A stretch of DNA of 64,000 nucleotides from Ascaphus truei (Eukaryota; Chordata; Amphibia; Anura; Ascaphidae). Both the position numbers and the translations under genes were made by a program. This document shows positions 54,257 to 64,000 of this stretch, piece by piece (within the stretch, counting starts at the first letter, position 1; every line of letters begins with the position of its first letter). Under the pieces are notes generated by a model that was given only the letters and a program-made list of their open reading frames with translations, searched no databases and was not told where the DNA came from. The DNA is taken from positions 288,350,145-288,414,144 of the forward strand of contig CM071567.1 in assembly GCA_036426205.1 (NCBI GenBank). The letters are read 5' to 3'.

Positions 54257-54714
54257 CCAAGACAAGAGGAAAGCATCCTCCCAGACAACCTACCCTCACC
54301 CGCTGCCACAAGCACACCCGTGAAAGAAGAACACCCGCTCCAAGAATCCAACCCACATACGCTTGCATCGATACAGTGCCCGACATCATCCTGCGCGAGC
54401 TGCCACCGGCACTCAGCAAGAAGTATAGGGTGATGAGTGCTGGTTTACCCCAGAAGTACGACATGTTAATTTATAAGCACCACGTGTCCTACTTGGTGTA
54501 CTGCGGGTGGGCCAAAAATGTAAACTACGAAGGAAATCGTGAAAAAAGCGCGCTTCCTGAAAATTTAAGAAGGACAATTGTGGAGGAATTGCGGCTCTAT
54601 TTTTCAATTACAGATCCTGTAGTGAAAATCGTGAGAGACGCCATTAATGGCATTTTGCGTCATACAAGGCATCGGCCCTGGAAGGACAATCTGGTGGGGA
54701 TCGAATTTGCGTGA
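54250..54714 (+). CDS. BEN-domain-like protein segment
   Basis: An open frame of 154 codons. A basic linker (KTRGKHPPRQPTLTRCHKHT) is followed from about residue 65 by a domain predicted mostly helical: YLVYCGWAKNVNYEGN, ALPENLRRTIVEELRLYF, then DPVVKIVRDAINGILRHTRH. The pattern (a short hydrophobic helix, a Leu-Pro-x-x-Leu start to the next helix, and a final VRxAINxxLR helix) is what I associate with BEN domains, which bind DNA or chromatin proteins. It is read by eye, not by profile. The frame is intact, unlike the transposase. It is transcribed away from transposase exon 1. Confidence 0.5.
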   Translation: MVTKTRGKHPPRQPTLTRCHKHTRERRTPAPRIQPTYACIDTVPDIILRELPPALSKKYRVMSAGLPQKYDMLIYKHHVSYLVYCGWAKNVNYEGNREKSALPENLRRTIVEELRLYFSITDPVVKIVRDAINGILRHTRHRPWKDNLVGIEFA

Positions 54715-54734
54715 CTGTTCAAATGCTGTTTATT

Positions 54735-55180
54735 TTTTGACTTGGTGCTTGTTTTAACTTGTATTAATAAAGAAATGTTTTTACTTACACAAGACCTGCA
54801 CAACTCCAGTCCTCCAGGGCCGCAAACAGGACCGGATATCCTGAAAACCAGGCCTATTTGTGGCCCTCGAGGACTGGAGTGGTGCAGGCCTGACTTACTG
54901 TACTGTACACCACCCTACTGTAAATGTTTTGACTTTCTGCACTTTAATAAAGGAGATGTTGCGCGTTTTAAATTATATTAATAAAGAATTTTTTTTACTA
55001 ACACCATACTGTTGTGCTGTAAATCTTTGACTTTCTGTACTTTAATAAAAGAAATGTTGCGTGTTTTAACTTGTATTAATAAGAAATGTTTTTTACTAAC
55101 ACCATACTGTTGTTGCTGTACACTTTTTGTACTTACTCCACAAATAAAAGAAAATGTTGATTTGTTTTAAATTGTTCCAT
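54735..55180 (+). terminator. Repeated polyadenylation-signal units 3' of the BEN-like gene
   Basis: AATAAA occurs near 54765, 54947, 54980, 55044 and 55143, with one degraded signal near 55078. Units of about 110 bp repeat ACTTTAATAAA, AATGTTGCG and TTTTAACTTGTATTAAT. Three imperfect copies follow the stop at 54714. This suits a 3' end region, duplicated in tandem. Confidence 0.6.
54791..54893. repeat. Palindromic repeat fragment
   Basis: ACCTGCACAACTCCAGTCCT at the left pairs with AGGACTGGAGTGGTGCAGGC at the right, around a GGATATCC-containing centre. It is an inverted repeat inserted between polyadenylation-signal units. A widespread vertebrate palindrome of this type is known to me from memory only. 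Confidence 0.65.
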
Positions 55181-55489
55181 TTTCTCCTTTTATACTGTAA
55201 CAAAATACAGTGTTTCTAGAACATACAGTACAGTACTGTCCAGGCATACTGTACTGTATACTGTAGGCATGCTCTGTACTGTACATCACAAGAGTATTAA
55301 AACAATACATGCTGTACGGGTAGTAGAATACACATATGTACAGGAATACATGTAGAATAAATGCATACTTTTTATTTTTCGGGTTTATTATACAATATGT
55401 ATATAAAAAAGTATTGTATACGGTCTGAAAATAACAGCATACTGTTTCAGGTGTTCAATGAAGCTCTCAGTTACAGTATTCTATCCTAA

Positions 55490-55639
55490 TCAATAGCAAC
55501 GGCCACTAAACTGTTGACTCCGGTACGTGGTTTTTAAAATCCGATTCAGCAATGTGCAGGCATTGTTACACAAACCGATATTATCCATTGAAATCCCTCC
55601 ATGTGCCGTTTTCCGCATGACATGATAAAGTCTTCTTTT
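55490..55639 (-). CDS. Candidate exon, weakly H2B-like histone fold
   Basis: On the minus strand a pyrimidine-rich acceptor (TTTTGTTTTTCCTCAG) precedes an open 49-codon exon with a TAG/TGA-type stop at 55490. Its pattern YHVMRKTAHGGIS, then NNACTLLNRI, resembles the start of the H2B histone fold (YKVLKQVHPDTGIS, then MNSFVNDIFERI). It ends before the third helix. A tiny first exon ending near 55693 is conceivable. The match is by eye and short; chance cannot be excluded. Confidence 0.3.
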   Translation of the reverse strand, partial: KRRLYHVMRKTAHGGISMDNIGLCNNACTLLNRILKTTYRSQQFSGRCY

Positions 55640-56020
55640 CTGAGGAAAAACAAAAGTAAAAGTTTTACTGTAATGGTCAGGCAGTCCCCTACTGTCGATG
55701 TGATGACACACATATGCATTTCAAGAAGGTTCCAATGCGCATGCGCATGCGCCTAGCTTTCCACCAATTGTTCAGTATCTACTGTAGAAGCTGCTCAGCC
55801 AATGATATTGCTTACAGGAGAATCGCTTGACTGTGCATTGATATTAATATTTCAAAAACAGAATAAAATATGGCAACATTACTCGCTAAAGACTTTGCCA
55901 ATCAGCTGGCGCCGAGCCACTGCCAGTCCCGTATTCTCGATCATACACGTAGTTGACAGGTGACAGCGGGACTACAACACCTGTAGTTTACAGCTGATGA
56001 GGCTGGAAATCGCTTTGGTA

Positions 56021-56267
56021 CTGCTGCGGCCAAGCTTAATCTAAATCTTGCCCGCATTTTTTCTCACCTTTTTTCTTTTGCCGCTGAGATTGGCTGCATG
56101 TCAGCCGCATCTCACGGCCGCGTGCGCCCGTTTCTCCAATCAGCGCCTAATGGCGCTGAAAAATAGAAGCGCCTGCGGCGGCAAAAGAAAAAAAAAAGCC
56201 CGCGTCTGAACGGGGTTTTAAATTACCCGCGGTGGCGGCCGCATTAGACTTAGGGCGGCCGCCACTG
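56021..56267. mobile_element. MITE with TA duplication
   Basis: A 247-bp insert is flanked by TA at 56019-56020 and 56268-56269. Left end CTGCTGCGGCCAAGCTTAAT is shared with the right end of the MITE at 29148 (in reverse). The right end in reverse is CAGTGGCGGCCGCCCTAAG, shared with 27111. The interior is GC-rich with a pair of complementary GGCGCTGA / TCAGCGCC phrases. Confidence 0.75.
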
Positions 56268-56727
56268 TACATTCAAGCTTGCTGGAATCTGTATGCGAAA
56301 TCCGGCTCAGGCTGCAGGTATCCGGGCGGGGACAGACAGCAAGGGTTGCCGGTCACCAGGTTTTCACTGATGGTCGGACCGTTATTGGAAGCTGGCGCTG
56401 TCGCTGGCGCATTGCTTGCCAGCGACTGACGTTTCTTAGTTTGTTTTAACATGACCATTCGCCTTTGGAAGCCTCCATGATCAAAGGTACGGGAAAAATC
56501 TGGTGCTACACACCAATAGAAAAAAATGGGAGAAGTACCCCCGAACTGATGCTACAATACTGCGATGCCAGTTCAATATAAAACAGTCAATAGAAGAACC
56601 GGTATGTATAAGAAATAAGTAAGTGGCTCCTCCTGCATAGCCAATAGAGGTGTGAAGCTGGTGAAGCCACCCCCTCACCTGGACTCCGTCGGAATGGCCC
56701 TCAAGCCTCCTTGCTGGCAATCTCCCC

Positions 56728-56845
56728 CGACCGAGCTGTATCCGAGGGAACCAACCTCCCACCTCGGCGCTGTATCCGAGGGAGCCGAATCTCCCACCTC
56801 GGAGCTTAATCCGAGGGAGCCGAACCTCCCACCTCGGACCGCAGG
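56728..56845. repeat. Tandem repeat, about 39-bp unit, three copies
   Basis: TATCCGAGGGAACCAACCTC, TATCCGAGGGAGCCGAATCT and AATCCGAGGGAGCCGAACCT start successive units, each closed by CCACCTCGG. GCTACACACCAATA occurs on both sides (about 56508 and 57004), so a larger repeat may frame it. The open frames across it follow the repeat. Confidence 0.75.
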
Positions 56846-57419
56846 GATGGCAACCCGGGTTGCCCGAACCAAGGTAAGGGTAGAGACCTGTAAACCCAGA
56901 GCCTCCAGCTGTCTCACCGGGTGCCTGCAAATCCTCCCGCGTTGATGTTGCCAGGTACCGTGCAGGGGGTGGTGGCTGAAGGGTAACCTTCTAAACCCTA
57001 CAAAGCTACACACCAATAACCTCCAATAACACCGGGATCAATATGAAATAAACACGGATCGATACATTTCCTTATTTCATGCTTCCACACATGAGCATCT
57101 GGTAAAAATTTGTAAAAGTCATAGTTTTCGATAAAATACTGATAAATTTGACCAACTGTTGCCATCTTATCATCTGTTGCATTAATCGTGGCTCATATTA
57201 AATAAGCTTACGTTATATCGGGTTTTTGGTACACGGACTGCAGCGGTGCACTCATCTCGGGACTCTCAGGACAATAGAACACCAGACACTGCGCATTTAG
57301 TTTTTAATATGAAAAGCCTAAATTGAAACATTATTGTAACTTCTTCAGTACCAAGGTCAATTTACAATAGACCACTGTGGTATTTTTTTAAACACCTGCA
57401 AGTCGACACATTACTGAAG

Positions 57420-57640
57420 CGCATGCGCATTACAACTCATGAAAATCTGCCACCTGGCGGATATGCGAAGAATTTCAGCCAATTAATTCCGAACCATTAT
57501 CAATAAACACATCAATAAACACATCGACCGCTTGTGACGCCGGCATGAATGCAACATGAATGCGGCATGAACGCGGTAAAGTGCGTGGCATTCGGAAAAA
57601 ATCCCCGAAAAAAATCAGCGATGTTGGAGAATAAAAGGGT
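57420..57640. mobile_element. Diverged MITE fragment of the 1343 family
   Basis: GCATTACAACTCATGAAAAT, a CCACCTGGCGGATATGCGAA stretch, and AATTCCGAACCATTATCAAT are diverged forms of the interior of the MITE at 1343 (GCATTACAATTCATGAATTT and what follows). An ATGAATGC motif is repeated near 57546. Ends not found. Confidence 0.5.
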
Positions 57641-58855
57641 CCGTGGCTCTAGTTGTTTTTTTATTATTCAATTGCCTCCTGGATTGTGATAAATAGCCCG
57701 ATTAACTATTTTAAATGTACATTATGATGCACTTTCCTTAATGTAAATCCCAAATCTATACAGCATCATAGCTATATTGCAAACTTCATACAGTATGTAA
57801 GAGTTGATTATAGTTTTGAAGAAAAGATTAAAAAAAAAGAAAAAAATGAGTTAAAAAAAAATATATTTACTCCAAATCAGTATGGAATAGTTCTGATAAC
57901 ATTGGCTAAAATAAACCTGCATATTTTTTTCAATACAATTTGCACCAAATGTAAAAAGTAACAATTAATTGAAGGTGGATTTAAAAAAACATTTTAAAAC
58001 ATTTAACTTCCCCTTTTAAATGTAGTGATAACACATCTTTAAAGTGTCAAAGATGTTCACAAAGTAACCCTTTTACTGTTAATGGAAAATGCCAAGACAA
58101 TTTCTGCAAACTTCATGAATATACTTTAAAAGAACAGAATAGAGTTAGGATGAAAGTATAAACATCTGACAATTCTTTCTTTATCTTATTGCTTAGAGCA
58201 CTTTCTATTATGTCTTGTCTTTATTACATCTTTAAGTTTTTATGTCTTAGCCATGCTAATATTTTATGTGGGGTTAATACAAGAGTTGCCAATATATCTT
58301 AAAGCATACAGTAATGCAATAAAAACATGCATATTGCAATAATTGCAGAGTTGGAGCATCATATTGACAAGAATGTAAAGATTTGTTCCTGTTAAACAAT
58401 TTATATTAATCAGACTGACGGAATATGAATGAATAGTCTTAATAAGGTTAAGTGCAGCTGAATAGATTAGACTTAGTTATTTATTTAGAGAACAGCACAT
58501 AATTGTTAAGGTGTATTTGTCTATTTGTACGTACTGTAGTTATTGCAGGCACATGATTGTGTATGTTAATTGTATTTTGTGCTAACTTCACTGCTTTAAC
58601 TGAAATTGCAACTACTGTATGTATAAATTTTTTCCTCCAAGAGTTGCACCAGTTTAATAATTGGAAAGGAGACCTGAAACCTCCTAACTTCTATTTACTG
58701 TTTGTACCTACTGTAGGAAAATATGAAATATTGTCATATATTAAATGGTTTTGTGTAGAATAAAAATATAAACATTAGCTTAGTAAGTTGCATAAAGCTG
58801 ATAAGAAATATATAGAAAATACTGTAAATAAATTTGGTGACTTGTCTTTAAAAGC
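57641..58855. other. AT-rich DNA, nothing recognised
   Basis: Low-GC sequence with A and T runs. No domain, splice-supported exon or repeat family is recognised in it. Confidence 0.5.
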
Positions 58856-58858
58856 ATT

Positions 58859-59215
58859 TTGCTTATAAAAAAAATTCACTCTGATTTCTCCATTTCCCCC
58901 TTTCCTCTCTCTGACCATCACCTCATCTCATTTTCTCTCTCTCGCTTCTCCCCTTCTCCATCTCCATCTACCCCTTGTCTCTGCAGAGACTTTCACTCTA
59001 TTAACCTACCAGCTTTTGATTTCACTTTACGCTCCTCCCTCTCCTCTGTCAGCCCTGCACCAGATCCTGTCAACCTGGTCAGGAACTACAACTCTGCCCT
59101 GTCCTCCTCTCTTGATCTTCATGCCCCACTTTTTCTCTGCCGTTCTCGTCCTTCTAAACCCAGTCCCTTGCTAAATTCCCACACTTTTGCAGACTTCCTT
59201 CACTACAAGAAAGGA
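58859..59215 (+). pseudogene. LINE endonuclease fragment (CR1/L2/Rex-like)
   Basis: The frame shows LSDHHLISFSLS (58905), the SDH motif that closes APE-type endonucleases, then a linker with NLVRNYNSALSSSLDLHAPL, typical between endonuclease and RT in CR1/L2/Rex-type elements. It is cut off near 59215 by other repeat DNA. No RT follows, so it is a short dead fragment. Confidence 0.6.
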
Positions 59216-59858
59216 AATGGAAGTAGCGCTAGCCAACTAACCAGGAGCCGACATGATTTAAAACATATACATATACATGTATATACATATAATGCATATA
59301 AAAAAAGGAAATATAATGTACTTAAATCCCGCTACTAGAGTCCAAAGAGGTGGTTCCAATCCCTCCAGAAACAGCTTGCAGACTCAAGCAATAATCCCCA
59401 GCATATAGAATAGTTAAGAAGAAAAGACAAAAAACACACAATGGTGTAATAATAGTATACTCAGATAACATACACTAAATGAAACTGCATACACTTACAT
59501 CATACTAGATAGTATCTGGGAAATTATGGAGTATACACTTCATATTCTCCAAAATATGGTAATCTTATAAAGTAGAGAAAAGAAATATCTGTAATAAACT
59601 TTAATAACAATAGATATGCAAAGAAAAACAGATTGCACTCACAAATGCCTAATTCCGGTAAGCACTTGTGAATAGCTTTCCAGCATTCTCTTATTCCGAC
59701 TCCGTTCAGTCCATCCACGCCTGTCCCTCCTCCTCCTGTGTTGAAGGGACTTGCATTGCATCCATTTTTATCTGCTCCTTATCCCCCTTTGTCCTTGTGC
59801 TGCTGTCCTTGTGGTTCCCCTGGCTTGTGCACAACCAGGATGGGACCATACGGTGATA

Positions 59859-60092
59859 CTGCTGCGGCACACTTTATTCTAACAAATCACCGGCTTGTTC
59901 CTGGAATGCGACGCTGTTCACCCGGAGCATGCCGTGTTCGTTTTGCCTTCCCAGCCACGGGTCATGCCCGGCGGATGCGCGGTTGATGTGTTAATTGATA
60001 ATGGTTCAGGATTTAAAAGGCTGCAATGCTTCGCGTGTCCGCCAGATGGCAGAAATTCATGAATTGTAATGCAGTATATATATATATATACA

Positions 60093-60136
<44 letters not shown>
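59859..60136. mobile_element. MITE of the 1343 family, inverted, ending in (TA)n
   Basis: TA (59857-59858) precedes CTGCTGCGGCACACTTTATT. The next 220 bp match the reverse complement of the 1343 element in order (TGGAATGCG, TTTGCCTTCCCAGCC, GGCTGCAATGCTTCGCGTGT, AATTCATGAATTGTAATGCA). It then enters a TA microsatellite (60078-60136), and the rest of the element is missing. Confidence 0.7.
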
Positions 60137-60291
60137 TGTATAACAACAACCCCTATAACCCCTAACATACACATACAGTACTGTATATGCACATCAATGA
60201 TACTATAGGCCGTCCCCTGGCGAGATGTGTTTGCAGCAGAGAGAGATCAGCTGCTCTCTCTGCGCAAACATCGGCACATTAAAAATTATTA

Positions 60292-60590
60292 AAAATACAT
60301 TTTTATTCATAGTGTAGATGTGCAGGGGGTCTCCGGAGCTGAACCGCGTTGGTTTAAGGTCCGGGGACCCCCTGCTTCCCGAGATACAGGCCCCTTTATG
60401 AGGTGCTGGTATCCATCTGCATTTAAAGGTCCCGTTCACGTGACCCTGGAATGTAAACAAAGCCGAGGGATACCGGCACCCCATAATGGGGCCTGTATCT
60501 CGGGAAGCAGGGTGTCCCCAGACCTAAAACCAAAGCGGTTCAGCTCCGGAGACCCCCTGCACATCTACACTATGAATAAAAATGTATTTT
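60292..60590. repeat. Long near-perfect hairpin, foldback copy 3
   Basis: The first half (AAAATACATTTTTATTCATA on to AGGGGGTCTCCGGAGCTGAA) is mirrored by the second half (CGGTTCAGCTCCGGAGACCC on to ATGAATAAAAATGTATTTT). The arms are about 140 bp with few mismatches and a small loop near 60435. It belongs to the family at 24250 and 25285 and is the best preserved. Confidence 0.85.
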
Positions 60591-61249
60591 AAATTTATTT
60601 ATTTATATTCATGTATTTATTTAGATTTATTTATTAATTGTGCTGCTGCTGTGTGTGAATTTTTTTTATTGTCCGGGCATCAGTATACAGAGCTGACTTG
60701 CAGCACATTATAGGGTCTAATTTTTATTCATTTTCAGCTATGTGTCTTACCATCTCTCACCATTATTAAGAGGTTTATGTATAATTATTATATATTTTTT
60801 CTGTGGTCTGGACCTATTTACCATTCATATTAATTATTATTTATTATATTGGATCGGCCGATCTTAGTCACACTACTGGGGGAAAAACAATTTTTCCCCT
60901 GGTTTTGTTATGGTATATTTGCAATAATACATTGTTACCTTGTTTTGGTTCTTACCAGACCTATTGTACTTCTTTGGTGTTTCTACGCTGTGTCACATAG
61001 CGATTTGTTATATGATCTGTGTGGGTCTGTTTTATGTGTTTTTATACTTTTTGCTAATAAAGTCCATTTTTTTCTATTTTTCATTATAGAGTGTTTGAGT
61101 GCACCTTTTTGACCCGACTTTTTCCTTTTTTATGTTATTTATTTCCTTTGGGTCGATAGCACCACCAGAGGGTCACTTTTTACCCTGACCTTTGGTTAAC
61201 TGAGTACTTAGTCATATAGGGGTGATTTGACTGCGGCATCTTTTGTGTG

Positions 61250-63000
61250 TCTGTGGCGGTAGGGAGGGTTTGGCCCGGGATTAACGGGGTTACCCCCCAA
61301 GGGCCCCCCTCTAACCTCGCCAGGGAGACAAGGGGTTAACTGGGCTGAGGCCCAGAACTGTGACTTAACCCTTGCTAAATAACATGAAAATGCTTATTCC
61401 CCTGTGTAAATGATGTTGTTGCTGGATCAGGGTCTGCATAACCCACCCACTGGGACTTAAGGGGTTAATAAGCTACAGTTTAAGAAAATCCCACTGTATT
61501 ATGTCCTTTAAGGAAATCTGGACTTCAAAGGGTTAATTGAAGTTGAATGTGAAAAGAGAAGGTTTTAGAACCCCACGTGATAGATGCAGATGGGGGAATG
61601 CAAGCTTTTGCCTAAATATTTGTTCTCTGTGTTTTAAAACTGCCCTGCAGTTGATTTTGTCCTGGGATTTAAACCCAGGTTGGTGACAAAAGGCAGTGCT
61701 GAATAAATAGTTACCGGAAAACTGGTATTTTGGTAACGGAGTAAGCCAGGACCCTGAGCCTTGGGGTACAGCCTCCGGGTCACCCCCCAAGTACACACAT
61801 ATTAAAAATATAACTTTGTCATAAGAGGGACATATATTTTTTATAAAGTGACTTTTTGCAGTTTTTGAAATACACAGGCAGAATGCTAATGGTGTGCTAA
61901 TGTACAGGCAGAATGCCTGTCTTTGTAATGCGTAAGGAACCAAATGGTGCCTCATCTGAGTCTATTCACTGGAAGTGTATATCAACAGAGAGGTGTGATA
62001 CATCGCCCTGATCAATAGGTAACTGACCTAATTGGTTATGCGAAAAGTTACAAGCCGACTTCAAAAGGTTTTATTGATGGGGCCAGGGTGGGGCTACCCC
62101 AACAGGATATCTGAGTGGGTAACTTTATTAAATAGAAGAATACTATGAGATGTCCTTGGCTGAAAAGGATAAGAATTACATATGTGTATCCGTTGGATGT
62201 AGCCCATCGTTTTGAGGCTAAACATTGTACATTTACCTGTTACGAAATGCCAGATATTAATATCTCTATTAATGTTCATATTACAATGTAATTTTTGGTC
62301 TTCCTGCGAGCGTCAGGTGCCACCGGCCGTATTAATATATCTCACCGGACTGTGTGTATTACGGAACGGAAGTTATGCAATGATTTGCAGTAAATATGAA
62401 ATTTTGGTTGAGTCTGAGGAACCCCTGTTGTGATGAGCAGGGAAAGGCTAGAATTTACAAACCTGATCATCAAAGACTAAGTGGCTAATTGCTTATGCTT
62501 GGCCCAACGGACAAAAGGAATTAACCAGAGGAAGTGGAACTTTTCACACTGACCACCTAGCTTCAAAAGCTTCAAAGAGGATTTTACTAGACGGCACGGA
62601 GCCGTAAACTGGGGTACCAGGGTTAAAATGATATATAAGTCAAGCCACCCTTTACCCATGTGTTCATGTTGTTCATGCTGTTCAGGTTCATGCTGTTCAT
62701 TGTTCTTCATGCAAATGATCTTCATGCATGCATGTGACCTGCCTGTTTTGCTGTGATGTCAACACAAATATGGAAGAAGTGGCAGTCTGTAATCCTGCTG
62801 GCTGTCTTGCCATAATCTTTACGTAAGTGTCTATATTTTGCCTGTTATTGTATAATCTGTTGTGTTCACCTTTATCAAGGAATAAATTCTATTTATCATA
62901 TCTTAAGTCTCGTCCCAGTTCAAACCCAGGTATATATATATTTATATATAGTTTTGGTGTATAATTACAGCCTGTCGCAAGCTCTCGTGACCGTGTCATA
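61250..63000 (+). mobile_element. LTR-like unit, possible solo LTR
   Basis: A region with TGTGGCGGTAGGG at its start and GTGACCGTGTCA at its end holds a TATATAAG box at 62629 and AATAAA at 62880, about 250 bp later, the order expected in an LTR. GTTCATG/CTGTTCA repeats lie at 62660-62720. No target duplication was found and no coding interior is present. It may equally be a cellular or LINE promoter fragment. Confidence 0.3.
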
Positions 63001-63486
63001 TATATACAGTATATACACACACATGATGAACCAATATACAAATAAATGTAGAAGGGTTATCAAAATCATACTGTACTACAAATAACACTTCTCCATACAG
63101 GCACACTACATTAAAATGAATTTCCTTTAATAATCCTAACTGATCTTAAAATCTAAATCATCAAATGCCAATGAAAAACCTCACATTCCAATCAATACAT
63201 TGCATTTACATTGTATTTATGATGCATAAAATCTATGCACCATATACATTCTGCAAATGAATGTGAACAATATCATTGCAAGCAAAATACAAATACCTCC
63301 AAACAAGTAAAGTATTTTAACCAATCAAGTAAACAAAAATCAATATATAAGTACCAACCAGAATACATAATTTAAAACCAAGGCTAACCCTTACAATACC
63401 AAGGATTACATCTATCTAATTGTAAAAAACATTATACTGTACACACATTGAAGCATTGCAATAAACAACATACAGTACAGTACATC

Positions 63487-63790
63487 CCCTGTATCTCCCT
63501 GCCTTGAGTGTAATCTGTGTAAGGCCCCCTTCCCCTAATGTTTCTGTTAAATCTCCCTGCCTTGAGTGTAATCTGGGTAAAGCCCCCTCCCCCTAATGTG
63601 TCTGTTAAATCTCCATGCCTGTGTTGCTGTGAGTACAGTTTATGTAAATTTGGGGAGGGGGAGTGGGTTATAACCCCACCTCCTTGACTGTGAACTGTGT
63701 AAAGCCCCCTCCCCCTAATGTGCCTGTTAAATCTCCCTGCCTGTGTTGCTGTGAGTGCAGTTTATGTAAATGTGGGGAGGGGGGACGACC
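63487..63790. repeat. Tandem repeat, about 64-bp unit with diverged spacer
   Basis: TTAAATCTCCCTGCC recurs near 63547, 63605 and 63728. GTGTAAAGCCCCC or close forms recur near 63518, 63577 and 63698, and CCCCCTAATGTG follows each. Two longer units contain GTGTTGCTGTGAGT and GTTTATGTAAAT. It is non-coding. Confidence 0.75.
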
Positions 63791-63939
63791 CGATGCATAC
63801 TGTATAATGCAGCGCCTCACTGCAAATGGCCCACCCCGTGAGGTCTAACCACCCTCACCCACTACCCACATACCATTACCCCCCCCCATCCTGGCCATGG
63901 CCCCTCCGCTTCTGCAAAACAGACACAAATATTAAAACA

Positions 63940-64000
63940 TCCAATGTAATGTCCCCTAACCCCTTAATCACCATAGCGGTTATTAACTGCTACAGTCATT
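63940..64000. repeat. Partial copy of the 25.5-26.2-kb repeat at window edge
   Basis: CCCCTTAATCACCATAGCGG resembles CTCCTTAATCACCATAGCAG near 26162. The copy runs off the window. Confidence 0.5.

Noticed and set aside
27111..56267. Matching CAGTGGYGGCCGCC ends at 27111 and 56267 taken as the TIRs of one 29-kb transposon around the transposase and BEN genes
   Set aside because: The right one is already explained as one end of a 247-bp MITE (56021-56267) with its own TA duplication, and the left one joins MITE-like sequence. The pairing may be coincidence between family members, so it is not claimed.
60026..60208. Tyr/Ile-rich frames over the TA microsatellites (also 18828-19043 and 59918-60172)
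   Set aside because: Alternating TAT/ATA codons from a microsatellite; not a protein.

Overview
The window reads as a repeat-dense, gene-poor stretch of a vertebrate genome. Frog-like amphibian is the best guess, inferred from the mix of L1/Tx1-type LINEs, chromodomain Ty3/Gypsy elements of the sushi type, TA-flanked MITEs and a Helitron; the species cannot be named from sequence alone. I see no conserved single-copy host gene, rRNA, tRNA or CRISPR. Almost all recognisable coding sequence belongs to mobile elements, many nested inside one another.

Layout. 1-3 kb: AT-rich DNA with one MITE. 3-23 kb: a full-length but decayed plus-strand L1 (5' UTR about 3070-4409, ORF1 4410-5249, long repetitive spacer, ORF2 in four pieces 8085-22617). 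It is split by two Ty3-type solo LTRs, a 5'-truncated minus-strand L1 (itself hit by a MITE), and a larger minus-strand L1 that probably includes the GC-rich monomers and 555-bp duplications up to 21113. 23-28.6 kb: foldback repeats, another solo LTR, local duplications and an hAT-type MITE. 29.05-45.95 kb: a minus-strand Tc1-like transposase gene carrying four GT-AG introns. Its large first intron holds a 110-bp minisatellite, hit by a Helitron (31140-45673), which was hit by a tandem Ty3/Gypsy array (32124-45392: three LTRs, two complete interiors, one truncated interior, a single GGGGG target duplication). About 450 bp from transposase exon 1, a plus-strand region with a heptad coiled coil and a BEN-like domain (46.4-54.7 kb) is split by a second Ty3/Gypsy element (46710-53661, target duplication ACAGG). 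That element's gag is itself hit by a MITE inside a MITE. A small minus-strand exon with faint H2B-like histone-fold character follows at 55.5 kb. 56-64 kb: more MITEs, a LINE endonuclease fragment, a near-perfect 299-bp hairpin, an LTR-like unit and a 3' tandem repeat.

How the parts work. The two Ty3/Gypsy families encode Gag (CCHC), aspartic protease, RT, RNase H, integrase (HHCC plus DDE) and a chromodomain. Both appear to join Gag to Pol by -1 slippage at G GGA AAT, like the site known in the sushi-derived gene PEG10. Both carry a primer-binding site matching the predicted start of their own mRNA, the Tf1-type self-priming arrangement. The least ordinary unit is the intron-containing Tc1-like transposase set head-to-head with the coiled-coil/BEN gene. 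It may be a multi-gene DNA transposon, but its terminal repeats were not identified with confidence.
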